Assembly (NCBI RefSeq): GCF_040412425.1
Contig: NC_089792.1
Location: 21,928,861-21,992,860, forward strand
DNA length: 64,000 nt
Direction of reading: 5' to 3'
Source: Macrobrachium rosenbergii
Lineage: Eukaryota; Arthropoda; Malacostraca; Decapoda; Palaemonidae
The notes below the pieces were generated by a model. That model was not told the DNA's origin and made no database searches. It saw only the letters and a list, made by a program, of their open reading frames with translations. This document shows, one piece after another, positions 1 to 13,720 of the stretch (positions within the stretch are counted from its first letter, which is position 1; every line of letters starts with the position of its first letter). The position numbers and the translations under genes were made by a program.

Positions 1-129
1 TCGCGAGTTGCACCTGACTATAGTTTTTTTCTTTCTCTCTTTTTTTTGTTTTGTTGTGCAGGGTAGACAAATCGACCGTCAGGTGGTATTAAGGACCGCC
101 ACAGTCGGATTACTGTGAACGATTGAAGT

Positions 130-131
<2 letters not shown>

Positions 132-182
<51 letters not shown>
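132..182. repeat. (TC)n microsatellite
   Basis: An uninterrupted run of about 25 TC dinucleotides. The open frame across it encodes only Ser-Leu repeats and is not a gene. Confidence 0.97.
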
Positions 183-185
<3 letters not shown>

Positions 186-231
186 AATTTCTGTTGTATA
201 AACGGCGACGAAATACAGGCGTTTTAGACAA

Positions 232-232
<1 letters not shown>

Positions 233-278
<46 letters not shown>

Positions 279-309
279 GATGGAGTTATTATTATTATTC
301 TTCGATGGA

Positions 310-352
<43 letters not shown>
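233..352. repeat. (ATT)n microsatellite with a duplicated TTCGATGGAG spacer
   Basis: Two or three ATT runs are separated by a repeated short unit, TTCGATGGAGTT. A longer unit containing the spacer has therefore been duplicated, rather than only the triplet slipping. Confidence 0.93.
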
Positions 353-354
<2 letters not shown>

Positions 355-931
355 ATGATGAAGCCTGTTCATATGGAAGAAGCCTACAGGGGCCTTTGAC
401 ATGAAACTCAAGCTTCCAAAGAATAAGGAGCTCATTGGAAAGAAGTAACAGAAGTTGATATGAAATACAGAAAGAAGAGAGCAATTATTAGAACAGAAAA
501 ATATAAATTAATAAAAAAAAGATAAAAATGTAGGTAATTTATTAAAAAACAAGGAGAATTGTTCCGGGGTAGTAAGATATAAAATACAGCTCTAAGATTT
601 TTCCAACGATCTCAAGATGCGAGTCAGCTGACTAAAACAAGATTCAAAACAGTCGAGACTAAAAACATTTCCCCTGGACAATCGTACAGTCATACAGCGT
701 TGTACCGAAACCACCGAAAGATAGAAAATGGAGACGATGGCAGATGAAGTTGCTCTGCAATAGCTTAATATTCTGTCAATCCCCGTTTGGGGATAAAAAA
801 TAAAATAAAGATAAAGATAAAAAAAGTCATAAAAATAAAGAATAAAAATTAAAATAATAAAAATAGTAAATATGAAAATGATAAAAATGAAAATGATAAA
901 AATAAAAATAATAAAAGTAAAAATAGGGGAA
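353..931. other. AT-rich non-coding flank
   Basis: I see no gene here. The part from 790 to 930 is a degenerate low-complexity run of ATAAAAATA-type units that grades into the following AAT microsatellite. Confidence 0.6.
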
Positions 932-932
932 A

Positions 933-985
<53 letters not shown>
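932..985. repeat. (AAT)n microsatellite
   Basis: About 17 uninterrupted AAT triplets at the end of a degenerate A/T-rich tract. The poly-Leu open frame on the - strand is an artefact of the repeat. Confidence 0.95.
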
Positions 986-987
<2 letters not shown>

Positions 988-1410
988 GCTTTCCCTCCGT
1001 CAAATACGGAATGATCATATTAACAGAATGTTGGTGGGCTTCATAGCTAAAATGCTGGTTTAGGAAATTAACTTATAATCGTTTTAAGGGTCCTACGCAA
1101 TGAATATATGTCCTGGAAGGTTACTTCTTTCCATCCTCCCTTAAATTCCATCGAAAGGCACAAAAAAATCCATTATCCATTATCGACGTTTTCCCTTATC
1201 TCGACACAAAAGAGGCGTCGACGGGCAAAGGGTAAACCTCCTTCCCCCTTCTTCTAATCACCCCCCCTTCCCCGCTTTGAGGTCACTCAGACACGCGGAC
1301 GATAAGGCAGGTTCGACCAACAGCCTGTTTTGCGGGAGGGTGTTTTTTTAAAATGCTATTACTTTCGACGTTCTGCAGATGAAAGCGTCTCAGTAAATTA
1401 TGTATATATA
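986..1410. other. Non-coding flank ending in a short TATATATA tract
   Basis: No coding potential is recognised. The last bases (about 1401-1410) are TGTATATATA and directly abut the left LTR. The opposite outer end of the element abuts a long (TA)n array, so this tract is probably the other half of a microsatellite target. Confidence 0.55.
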
Positions 1411-2586
1411 TTTTTACGTTTTTCCGTGGTTTTAGTTTGAAATATGCTCTGTGAGACAGGTAGCAACAATTTAAGGTAATTTAGCCTTGTGATTCTGACT
1501 CCAGTGATTTTGGGAAAACGTAAAGAGGAAAACAAGAGAGAGATTTCCTTATGAAACAAAGGGCTCTGAGTTTACTGAGGAAATATTACGTAAACATTGG
1601 GCAAATTTAAGGGTATGACCCCATAAATGATATCCAATCTGGGAAAGAAGGAACTCAAGTAGATTACTATCTGAAGGAGATTCCTACTGGATTGAATGAA
1701 GCAGAGGATTCAGACGCACAGTCAAGAAGCTTCCACGAAATAGAATCCCTCTGAAATAGAATATGCACATTATACGCCAATGTGAAAATAGACAAAGAAT
1801 AATGAATTCAGAAGCTGCACTGAGGTGCCAAAGGAGTAATAAAATTAATACTGCCATTTTTAAAGAGGCATACGGACAATGGAGCAAAGGGAGATTTCTG
1901 AAAAACTGCTCTTTAAGCAAATATTCACGAGACAAAGCGTGACTGAAATGGGTCTTCCAGGGCACTTTGCAGCAGCAGCACTCGGGGGAGGCGTGCAGAA
2001 GGCGGTCGGGGGATGACTTGCGATTTCCGAGGACAGAGTTTCTTCCACGTGGTGGGATGCAAGGGCTTCCGTAAAGGGGCAAGGCGATGGGGACTCCTCG
2101 AAACTCAAGCAATGGCGTGTGGGCTCGAGGAATACGGTCGAAGGGCACGAGGAGAAGTATACTTTTGAAGGGCCACGTGGATTTAGGATGCAAAGAGGCA
2201 TCGATGGGGCCAGGTGTTGAGCGTCTTCTGAGATTCACTCCACATATCTTCCAGCCGGCGTGTGTGCTTCGAGACACCGTGAGTTTCTGCTTTTATCCCC
2301 TCCTATGGGGCAGGGGCGTCCATCACAGATGCTTTGACTCATGCACCTGCTGCCGCGGGGTTTAACCTGTAGGGCTTACCAAGCCGAATTACTTTGCCTC
2401 CGAAGGAAAGATCTTTATCAAAAATGGGAAGCGCCTTTTAATCTTTTAAACCCTTGTTTTTAAGTGATAGACAGATGGTCTATCGATCGACCCGACTGGC
2501 AGTAAATGAAACACAACAACAACCAACAACAACAAAGGAGGGGAGGGGGGCGAATTTACTCTAGCGAATTCTTGCTAATCATAATA
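1411..2586 (-). repeat. 3' LTR of the - strand retroelement
   Basis: This matches 7541-8692 in the same orientation over its whole length, with scattered substitutions and short indels. Shared landmarks are TTTTTACGTTTTTCCGTGG at the left edge, a block around CTCCTATGGGGCAGGGGCG in the right half, AACAACAACCAACAACAAC near the right edge, and CTTGCTAATCATAATA at the end. Its left flank is TATATATA and its right flank (inside the element) is CTCCCC. The divergence from the partner suggests an old insertion, or indel errors in the assembly. Confidence 0.8.
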
Positions 2587-2594
2587 CTCCCCAT
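2587..2594 (-). other. Candidate polypurine tract
   Basis: On the - strand, a short TGGGGAG purine run sits immediately upstream of the 3' LTR edge, where plus-strand DNA synthesis would be primed. It is short, and its support comes mainly from position. Confidence 0.45.
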
Positions 2595-3689
2595 ACAAGA
2601 TATATACATACCTCCTTCGGGTGTGTACATACGATATTCAGAATGAGCGGCAAATGCTTTCGTTTACTCTACATTCTGCCTTGCAATGAACTTTACTCCT
2701 AAGGGTTTTATGAAGCTGTGGCGTTACTTTTACCTAACACATTAGGACAATTTTAGATTAACAAGGCATAAAGTGGTTTAAACACTTGCAAAGAATAATT
2801 ACTTTTAGATTTGGTTACCCTGGTAACTTTATAATGTGACTCGAACAATTGTGAATTAATTAGATTATAGGACCAGTATATGAGGCTATGGCCAACAAAT
2901 AGAAAAAGAAAGGTTATTGTTCCAAGAATTAAAATACTGATTACTTAATTTTTAGATAAAATGCATGCGGTTAGTACAATCTGCCTTGAAAGAGGCTGTG
3001 TAAATGAAAAACAGCGTTTACTTTTGTAAATGACACATCCCCTTTTAGCGATACTGTAATGACTATACATATTAGCGTTCTGATAATTTATCTTCATTTA
3101 ACGTACTTTGTAGCGGCCCCACCGCAGTTTGACAGCTGTATGTTTTTGAGTAGTATTCGCGAGGTTTTAATTATTAACCTTAAACTACGCTAATTTTATA
3201 AGTCCACTGCCTACTCAATGTTATGACCAGGGCGAGCAGACAAAAGATGTGAGAGTAGGACAAACAGCAATCTTAGGAAGGAATGGAAGGAAAAGGGATA
3301 ATAATAACGAGGAAAATTAGACGTTGAATGAAAACTTGACCGCATATGAAAGCGGGACACGTCCCTCAGAGCTTCTGAAGGGGCATTTAAATCACAGAGC
3401 AAGTTTATGACTCATGATTCATTAAAATAAAAGATAACTAAATGGCTAAAAGAGGTAATGGTATAACAGCAGAAAATGAGGAAAAAGTGATGGTTTCTTC
3501 TTGACAGGAATTTATCGGTCGCCTAAAAATTCGGCCGGACTGTCACTTCGGTCAGGCGAGAAAGTGCACCAGAAGGCGCGACTCCTTCAGGAGGGCTGAC
3601 ACGCTACGCCCGGTGCCCAAGGTATGGGCGCAAGGGCCGTGCCACTTCTCCTCTGTTATTCTTAATGACTTATACATTGTGTGGGAATG
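2595..3689. other. Internal region of the retroelement with no recognisable pol
   Basis: This stretch should hold reverse transcriptase and integrase in a complete element, but it is AT-rich and full of stops on both strands. A GC-richer block at about 3500-3660 (containing GGCCGGACTGTCACTTCGG) resembles the neighbouring pol-like DNA in composition, but I cannot assign it. A large internal deletion is the simplest reading. Confidence 0.5.
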
Positions 3690-4745
3690 GTATCCACGTG
3701 TTTAATTGCCTCTTGTGAGATAATTTAAGGAAGATTAAATAGAAGGTGATAAGAGATAGAAGTTTCTGAGGAACGGGAAGAAGATGAGGAGGGTCAGCAT
3801 CCCCTTGGATTAGGGGTGCCAAGACCTTCCCAGAAAATGAAATGGTAGCACAGATTGCCGGGAGCTCTAGAAGCTCTTTGTAAATTACCTGGAATGTCCC
3901 CATGGCGTTAATTTAAGCCCCTCGAGTCTTTCTTGTGGGACAGTCGTCCTCGGCCGGAAATGGGAGGGCCCGCGCGGGCGGCACGGAGTACCACCTGGGC
4001 CTGCTGATCGACAGCTGGCCTTGGGAGTGTTCGTGCGGTTCTACCATAATCCGTCGCGGCTCTTGTAGTTCATCGTAATCCGAGATATGGCAGAATCTGA
4101 CACCAATTCGGCCGACGACGGGCTGGGGCAGAGAGGAGCGGTCGGAGCGTGGCGGCTTGCAGGTAACGATGACCAGCTCAGGCACGGGTTGCGAGCCGCA
4201 CCTGCAGGTGAGCTTCATGGTGGTCGGGAGGAACCGTCTCTCTGACCGGCGCTGGTAAGCGGTGCCGGGCCGAGGAAGAGGGGTCCTGAGTTGGATCCAT
4301 TGAATGGAGATCGTGGCGCTCTGGCGTTAGCACTAGGGCAGAGTCAGGCGCTGTAGAGGAGTTCTTGGGCTCGTCGGTCAGGGCGGACGAAGCTTAGCCC
4401 TGTACTCGGGGCATGCAAGTGGCACCGGCAGGAATTTGGCATCTCCTGAAGGGAGATTTGATTGGGCCTGGCACTGGCACTGAGCAGGGCGAGGGCGCCT
4501 GGAATGGGATCGGGGAACCGATCAGGGGGTACTGTACATTGTACTCAGGTGGCACTGGTGGACTCACGTCCTTCTGGTACCCAGGGGGCGCCAGTCTTGG
4601 CTGAGAAGCGGGGGAGAATTACTCGCGCCAGCGGGTGATTCGGGGAATGTGGACCCCTAGATTGTCGTGATTTCGGCGGGGACTGAAAGTCCTGTCCCAG
4701 GATGACGTCATAGCCTCGAGGAAGATGAGCACTGCAAGATTGCAC
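3690..4745 (-). pseudogene. Frameshifted protease / pol-start relic of the LTR element
   Basis: The - strand frame at 4545-4745 carries YDVILGQDF, the type of sequence found after the active site in Ty3/gypsy retropepsins (DVILGxDWL-like). The frame at 3913-4218 contains PELVIVTCKPP and RIMVEPHEHSQG, resembling the linker between protease and reverse transcriptase in such elements. The frame at 3670-3903 resembles the helix preceding reverse transcriptase, but is shifted. The three pieces lie in different frames with stops between them, so no functional protein is made. The DTG catalytic motif is not visible. The GC content is clearly higher than in surrounding DNA, in line with foreign coding origin. 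Similarity was judged by eye. Confidence 0.55.
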
Positions 4746-5059
4746 ATTTGGATTGGTGAGGTCAGTGAGACTCTCAGGTGGACGTAGGGAGTATCATCTT
4801 AAATTGATTTATTCGATCGTAGCGAGTTTCGTCTGTGGCGGCTCGTAGGAACTCTGTCCCTTCTGATGAGGAGATTTGCGCGCCCGAGTCACCGAAGCAG
4901 TGGCTCGTAGCGCGGGCTCGCTACCTCGTGGAGGAGCCCGCGTGTACAGGCCGCCGGCGGGAGGGCCTAATGACGCTGAGGATCTGTGACGGCCAAGGCG
5001 GCGGTGGGATATTTACTTGTTATTAGCATTGGGCATTTTTGCCCATGCTGGGTCAGCCA

Positions 5060-5865
5060 TAGACCTTGCATGTGCAAAAGGTCTGGCTAAAGTCTTTCAG
5101 CGCTGCCCCTGTGGAGGCGTGGCGGGATGTTGTCAGTTTTCGGGAGAGAGAGGAGGCTGGTTTTCTTGTTCCGGCACTGTTGAAGGAATGCCGTTTTTCT
5201 TGCAATAATGGCAAGTTGGGGGCTTGCCAGTTCCCATTTTTGTGGGGTGGAACCTCCGAGGAGGGGCGGGGATTTATCTTCCGCCCCATGGATCCCTTCT
5301 TGGTGGTAGAGTTTCCACATATCTGCTATTCGGCAACACTCGGTGAGTGTTGCTGGGGCTGTCACTGTAGTGGCGGGGCGGGAGCGTGGCGCGGGAAATG
5401 CTTTCGAATTTAAACAGCTCAGTACCTGCGGCGGTGTTAGTGCTCCCCTTCGAATCGGAGCCATTTTGTCAACGCCCGCTCAGATGATGCGCCCAATCGG
5501 ACCAAGTCTGGCCCTGCTTCTCTGGGCTGCTCTCTCCAACGTCTCCTCCCTCTCTGCACGTTCTTTTTCCTCCCGTTGTTCTTGAGCTGATTCGTTTCCC
5601 TCTCTCTCTCTGCTGCGTTCTTTATCTACTTCTCCTGCTCTTGAGCAATTCTTGCCTCTCTCTCTCCTCACGTTCTTTAGCCTCGTTGCTCTTGGGCAGC
5701 TCGTTTCTCTCTCTCTCTTCCACGTTCTCTTGCTCTCTCCGCCTTGGCATCGATCACTCGCTCTTGAACCCATGCTCTCAGATCTTACCCCGATAGTCCC
5801 ATGTCCTTCCCAGCGGACATGTAGAATTTGAAATCCTCGTTTTGTTGGGCTCTGGTATTAGCCAT
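5060..5865 (-). pseudogene. Frameshifted gag relic of the LTR element
   Basis: The likely start is the - strand ATG at 5865-5863. The N-terminal frame is basic and helical, with FKFYMSAGKDMGLSG followed by an in-frame stop and then AWVQERVIDAKAERARER, which leads into a long Arg/Glu-rich, coiled-coil-like stretch (5773-5480). Further downstream, around 5170-5230, the parts of a retroviral-type CCHC zinc knuckle can be seen but are split over three reading frames: a CxxC pair, a Gly-His, and a final Cys followed by basic residues. This placement (coiled coil, then knuckle, then protease) is what gag-pol of an LTR element should show. The copy cannot be translated as one protein. Confidence 0.65.
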
Positions 5866-6246
5866 CTTGGAATAATGGGTATAGGATATGTCTGAAAAGA
5901 CTCAACTGCAGGAATCTGAAACACTCAATTGTTCAGACTGCAGGCGAATGGCTCCTGTCTGAATGCGACAGGTGATTAGTAAGTCTGAGAGACTTTTGTT
6001 AAAATTTGATATGTCTTGAAAGACGTGGGTGTTCTTGGCGAACAGATTTTAATATGTCTCGGAAGGCGTGGTTAGATTTTGTCACGCTTCGGACTTGGCG
6101 GCTGTAGCGTGAAGTTAAAGGTTGTTCTAACAGACTAGAATGATCAGTCCATGCAGGAGGGCTTAGATTAATGTGTGAACTACACTATATAATGTCTCAA
6201 AAGGACTTAATTTTGGGTTCACTTGGGAATGAGAAATTCTGCATGT

Positions 6247-6660
6247 CGGCCGTAGAATTTTTGTATGAGTCTCTGAGGACTGGAATTTGGAGAGAAATTC
6301 TGCCACGTCTGACGTAAATTTAGAGTCCTCTGAGGACTGGGTTTGGAGAATTCTCGCCACGTGCAGCGTAGAATTTTAAAGGTCTCTGAGGACTGGAATT
6401 TGGAGAAATTCTCGCCACGTGCGACGTAGAATTTTAGGAGTCTCTGAGGACTGGAATTTGGAGAAATTCTCGCCACGTGCGATGTAGAATTTTAGGAGTC
6501 TCTGAGGACTGGAATTTGGAGAAATTCTCGCCACACGTCACGGCAGTAGAATTTTAGAGTCACTTAGGACTTGGAATTTGTGATTTGGAGGAATTCTCGC
6601 CCGTCTGACCATTAAATTTTAGGAGTCACTTAGGACTTGGTCTGGATTAGTCCCTTAGGA
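6247..6660. repeat. Tandem array of about 58-bp units with CACGTG boxes
   Basis: Seven to eight head-to-tail units share the core TCTCTGAGGACTGGAATTTGG followed by AGAAATTCTCGCCACGTGCG. Central units (about 6370-6540) are nearly identical and edge units are degraded. The palindromic E-box CACGTG occurs at 6358-6363, 6416-6421 and 6474-6479, once per unit. Confidence 0.92.
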
Positions 6661-7065
6661 CTTAGAAATTACTAAGAAACCCAAAGAAAAAATGTATGCT
6701 GGGAAATGAATGGGAAAAAAAAAAAATGCTACACACGCGGGCATGGGCTGGGGTGAGGTTACTGAGTCGTTGGCCAACACCGGAGGTATTTTAGATTCTG
6801 GGTGAATGAACCCGTGTATATTTATATACCGTCTGGGATTCGGAGAATTTCCCAGTGGAGTCACAGGGAGGATAACAGTACAACGACCTACTAGTAATTT
6901 TCCTATAAGCGGGTTTAAATTTAGCTTTCCTAACACCTAGCTCGAATTCTAACTACACTGAGAGAATTTTCAGCAATGCAAGCTGACTTAGTAAAATTGT
7001 CCCACGATGGGATTTCTTAGCGCCTAAATAACAGTTAGCTAATTGAAATCACGAGTAAAAGTTAT

Positions 7066-7217
7066 CACGGAGGAATTTCTTTTACTTTTTATTCCTCAGA
7101 AGCAAAGAATCTTAGCAAGTTTTAACACAGGAATTTCGCACTATTCCTCGAAGCAAAAGATATGGCAAAGATTTTAACACGAGGAATTTACTTTATTCCT
7201 CAGAAGCAAAGGATGGT
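7066..7217. repeat. Tandem array of about 50-bp units with GAGGAAT...ATTCCTC hairpins
   Basis: Three units each carry GGAATTT then ATTCCTC, AGAAGCAAA, and a short tail ending in TTTTAA before the next CAC. Within each unit GAGGAAT and ATTCCTC are inverted and could form a small stem. Confidence 0.85.
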
Positions 7218-7529
7218 TAAAACTGGTTATTTCCTAACTACCTATCCACAGACATGCATTAACGAATCTAATACAGCGGTTCTTTTCTCTCCCAGTGATT
7301 ACATGCGTCTATTTCCTAATTCACAAAGGAACAGTCCACGATTGTAAAAAGGTTTTGCTAAGATTAACACATTACTTACGTGGAATTTTCTGGATCTGTG
7401 TGCTGGTTTTAAACAAAGGTTAAGTAATTGTCTCATTACCCAACAGCTTTGCTAATAGCTGATCTAACTTGAAGTGCAAATGCAATAAAGCAACGCTAGA
7501 GACTGCAACTGCAAAAAGCAGATCTATGG

Positions 7530-7540
7530 CCAGGTCGCCA
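7530..7540 (-). other. Candidate primer-binding site
   Basis: On the - strand, TGGCGACCTGG begins exactly where the homology between the two LTRs ends. A leading TGG complements the CCA 3' end of a tRNA, and the position is right for reverse-transcription priming. The tRNA species is not assigned. Confidence 0.6.
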
Positions 7541-8687
7541 TTTTTACGTTTTTCCGTGGTTTAGTTTGAAATATGCTCTGAGACAGGTAGCAACAATTAA
7601 GGTAATTTATGTGATTCTGACTCCGTGGAGTGCGAAAGCGTAAAAAAGAGAGAGGAAAACAAAGGAGAATTTCATATGAGCAAGGGCTCTGGTTACTGAG
7701 AAATATTCGTAAAACACGTGGCAAATTTAAAGTGTATTTACAAATGATATCAATCACGAGGAAGAAGACTCCAAGTAGATTACTATCCTGAAGGAGATTC
7801 CTACTGGATTGAATGAAACTAGAGGATTCCAGACACAGTCGAGAAGCTACAGTAGAATCCCTCTGAAATGAGAGATATGCACATTATAAGCCGGTAATGA
7901 AAATAGACAAAAGAATAATGGTCGAAGCTGCACTGAGGTGCCAAAGGTAATAAAGTGTAATACTGCCGATGCAGAGGCGCACGGACTGATAGACAAGGAG
8001 ATTTCTGGCTTTCTCTTTACAAGCAAATATTACGAGACAAAAGCGTGACTGAAATGGGGCTCTTCCAGGGCACTTTTACCTTAGCAGATTTCCGAGGCGT
8101 GTAGAAGGCGGTCGGGGGGATGACTTGCGATTTCCGAGGACGAGTTTCTTCCACGTGAGTGAGATGCAGAATAAGTAAAGGGGCAAGAGCGATGGGACTC
8201 TCGAAACTCAAGCAATGGGCGTGTGGGCTCGAGGAGATACGATTGAAGAACAGGGAGTATACTTTTGAAAGGGCCACGTGGTTGGGATGCAAGGGCATGT
8301 CCCGGTGGGGCCAGGTGTTGAGGGCGTCTTCACAAGTTCCTCCATATCTTCCAGCCCGCGTGTGTGCCGAGACCTCGTGGGTTTCTGCTTTTCCTCCCCT
8401 CCTATGGGGCAGGGGCGTCCATCACAGATGCTTTGACTCATTGCACCTGCTGCCCCCGCGGGAGGTTTTAGCCTGTAGGAGAAACACCCAGCCAAGTTAC
8501 TTTTGCCTCGAAGGAAAGATCTTTATCAAAAATGGGGCGCCTTTAATCTTTTAAACCCCTTGTTTTAAGTCGATAGACGATGGTCTATCGATCAGCAAAC
8601 TGGCTTGATAAATGAAACACAACAACAACCAACAACAACAAAGGAGGGGAGGGGAGGCAATTTGCTAGCGAATTACTTGCTAATCAT

Positions 8688-8692
<5 letters not shown>
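7541..8692 (-). repeat. 5' LTR of the - strand retroelement
   Basis: Direct-repeat partner of 1411-2586. On its left is the primer-binding-site candidate and on its right, outside the element, a (TA)n array. It should hold the promoter for gag-pol on the - strand, but I see no definite TATA box in the expected orientation. Confidence 0.8.
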
Positions 8693-8765
<73 letters not shown>

Positions 8766-8781
8766 TATATATATATATATA
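8692..8781. repeat. (TA)n microsatellite at the element edge
   Basis: About 40 TA units, interrupted once near 8765. It abuts the outer end of the 5' LTR, and the opposite outer end (1401-1410) is also TA-rich. Confidence 0.96.
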
Positions 8782-10816
<2,035 letters not shown>

Positions 10817-10949
10817 ACATGTAGTGTTAGAGGAAGGAGGAAAGGAAGACCTAAGAGGGACTGGATAGATAGCATGACAGAGGGGTGGAAGGGCCTCAAC
10901 TTCAAAGGAAGCGAGAGAATGCGTGAAAAAAAATATAGGTGAAAGGCGA

Positions 10950-11238
10950 GGTGTGTGAAGTTCTTAATTCTGGCCCTTTTGCAAATCTCTTCACTTAAGA
11001 GTAAATTCTTCTTAATGCCAGTATTCCCATCAAAGGTGTCATTTAAAGTGATGAGAGCTCCTGTCACAATCCTCCTAGTGGCCCTTTTCGAACTTTCTCC
11101 AATATAACATTTTCCACAGTTTTCACATCCTATGGCGCAGACTCCGACGTCACTGTTTAGCGTTTCCTGGACCAGAGGAAACGGGAACATATTGCAGCCT
11201 GCCGTTTGAGTAATGTTTGCAGCGCCATTGCTAGGCAC
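10950..11238 (-). pseudogene. Penelope-like element endonuclease relic
   Basis: The - strand frame reads [20 protein letters not shown] followed by a basic segment, then [10 protein letters not shown] and [12 protein letters not shown]. The CxxC pair followed by YIGE(S/T) is typical of the GIY-YIG endonuclease domain at the C terminus of Penelope-like retroelements. The later block resembles the very end of such proteins. The expected middle of the domain (about 40 residues between YIGES and the final helix) is missing, and no reverse transcriptase is seen next to it, so this is a fragment. It lies head-to-head with a second copy at 11285-11440. Confidence 0.6.
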
Positions 11239-11284
11239 ACTTGGGAATTGAATCGTGCCATTGATTTAAAAAAAAGGCAAAATT

Positions 11285-11440
11285 ATTTGTAAAAGTTCCG
11301 ACAGGACCGCTAGGAGGATTGTGGAAGGAGAGCTCTCATCACTTTAAATGACACCTTTGATGGAAATGCTGGCATTACGGAGAATTTACTTTTAAGTGAG
11401 GAGGTTTGCGAAAGGACCAGAACTAAGAACTTCAAAAATG
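11285..11440 (+). pseudogene. Second, inverted Penelope-like C-terminal relic
   Basis: This segment is the reverse complement of about 10958-11110 with scattered differences. Shared landmarks include AGGAGGATTGT and ACTTTAAATGACACCTTTGATGG. A frameshift splits the frame after RRIVEGE. With the - strand copy it forms an inverted pair with a spacer of about 180 bp. Confidence 0.6.
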
Positions 11441-11521
11441 CGTATTGCCTTTTTCAATCTGATAAGTGTGGATCACCCCCTTTCTCATGTTCCAGAGCCT
11501 GTAAATCAAACTACCATTTTG

Positions 11522-11569
11522 GATAACCACCCTCAAGATATCGTTCAAGATATCTTGAGGGTGGTTATC
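11522..11569. repeat. Perfect 21-bp inverted repeat with 6-bp loop
   Basis: The left arm (11522-11542) begins GATAACCACCCTC and the right arm (11549-11569) is its exact reverse complement. The loop is GTTCAA. The arms also end in GATATC at the loop side. Such a perfect stem in otherwise decayed DNA is notable. No protein-coding reading explains it. Confidence 0.93.
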
Positions 11570-11715
11570 ATTTTGGTTTCATTTTGGTTCATTTTCTTCA
11601 CCATTGTTTTAGGTCTCTTTTTTAGTTTAGTGGTCAAGTCCACAGGAAGGATGGGAGAAATGTATTTTTTTACAAATACATTTCGTCTTTCTGATTAAGA
11701 GTATTACTGTGGATC

Positions 11716-13429
<1,714 letters not shown>

Positions 13430-13720
13430 AATGAATAAACGAACGAATCATGAAATTTACGCTTTATAAAGCCAAGTTCTTGGGTACTTTCAGCCATTCA
13501 GCTCTTAAGACATCGAAAATAGGGAGTGATTGGTTAGGCAGCACGATAAAGAGATCCAGGAAATGAAACAAAAGACATTTAAATGAGAAAAAGCCCACAG
13601 TTGCATAAAGAAGCAATATCGAGGTTGGACAACAAAATGGAAGAAAGGGAACCAGAATGGCGACAAAGTAAAAGAAAATGTGGCTACTACCCTCCTGCAT
13701 GGATTAGAGCTAATGCCCTA
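13430..13720 (+). repeat. Dispersed repeat copy A (decapod-type, partial)
   Basis: Similar to 16187-16420 in order and sequence: ATGAAATTTACG/GCT...AAAGCCAAG, TTTCAGCCA, AATGGAAGAAAGGGA and AAAGTAAAAG blocks. The right end is degraded compared with copy B. I associate this family with decapod genomes from memory, and this is unverified. Confidence 0.65.

Larger units (their letters stand above)
5866..7529 (-). other. Long untranslated leader of the LTR element
   Basis: This is the 1.7 kb between the candidate primer-binding site and the gag ATG. It contains two separate tandem-repeat arrays (6247-6660 and 7066-7217) and no credible coding frame. Leaders of this length are long for LTR elements and can hold regulatory sequences. 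Drosophila gypsy, for instance, keeps its Su(Hw) insulator array in the same position. Confidence 0.5.
1411..8692 (-). mobile_element. Degenerate LTR retrotransposon (Ty3/gypsy-like), - strand
   Basis: Two direct repeats of about 1.15 kb (1411-2586 and 7541-8692) flank an internal region. Read on the - strand, the order is: 5' LTR, a TGG-starting primer-binding-site candidate at the LTR edge, a 1.7-kb leader with tandem repeats, a gag-like frame starting at 5865, a protease-like segment near 4700, a frameshifted pol start down to about 3690, a GGGGAG purine tract, and the 3' LTR. The frames are broken by many small indels. No reverse transcriptase, RNase H or integrase motif is visible in the 1.1 kb left before the 3' LTR, so the copy looks internally deleted. 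Terminal TG...CA is not evident. The Ty3/gypsy assignment is inferred from the gag and protease style and the order of parts. Confidence 0.72.

Noticed and set aside
128..358. Open frame with poly-Ser/Leu, poly-Ile and poly-Leu
   Set aside because: It is explained entirely by the (TC)n and (ATT)n microsatellites.
6247..6660. Regularly spaced repeats considered as a CRISPR-like array
   Set aside because: The units are contiguous with no unique spacers and lie in a eukaryotic retroelement leader.
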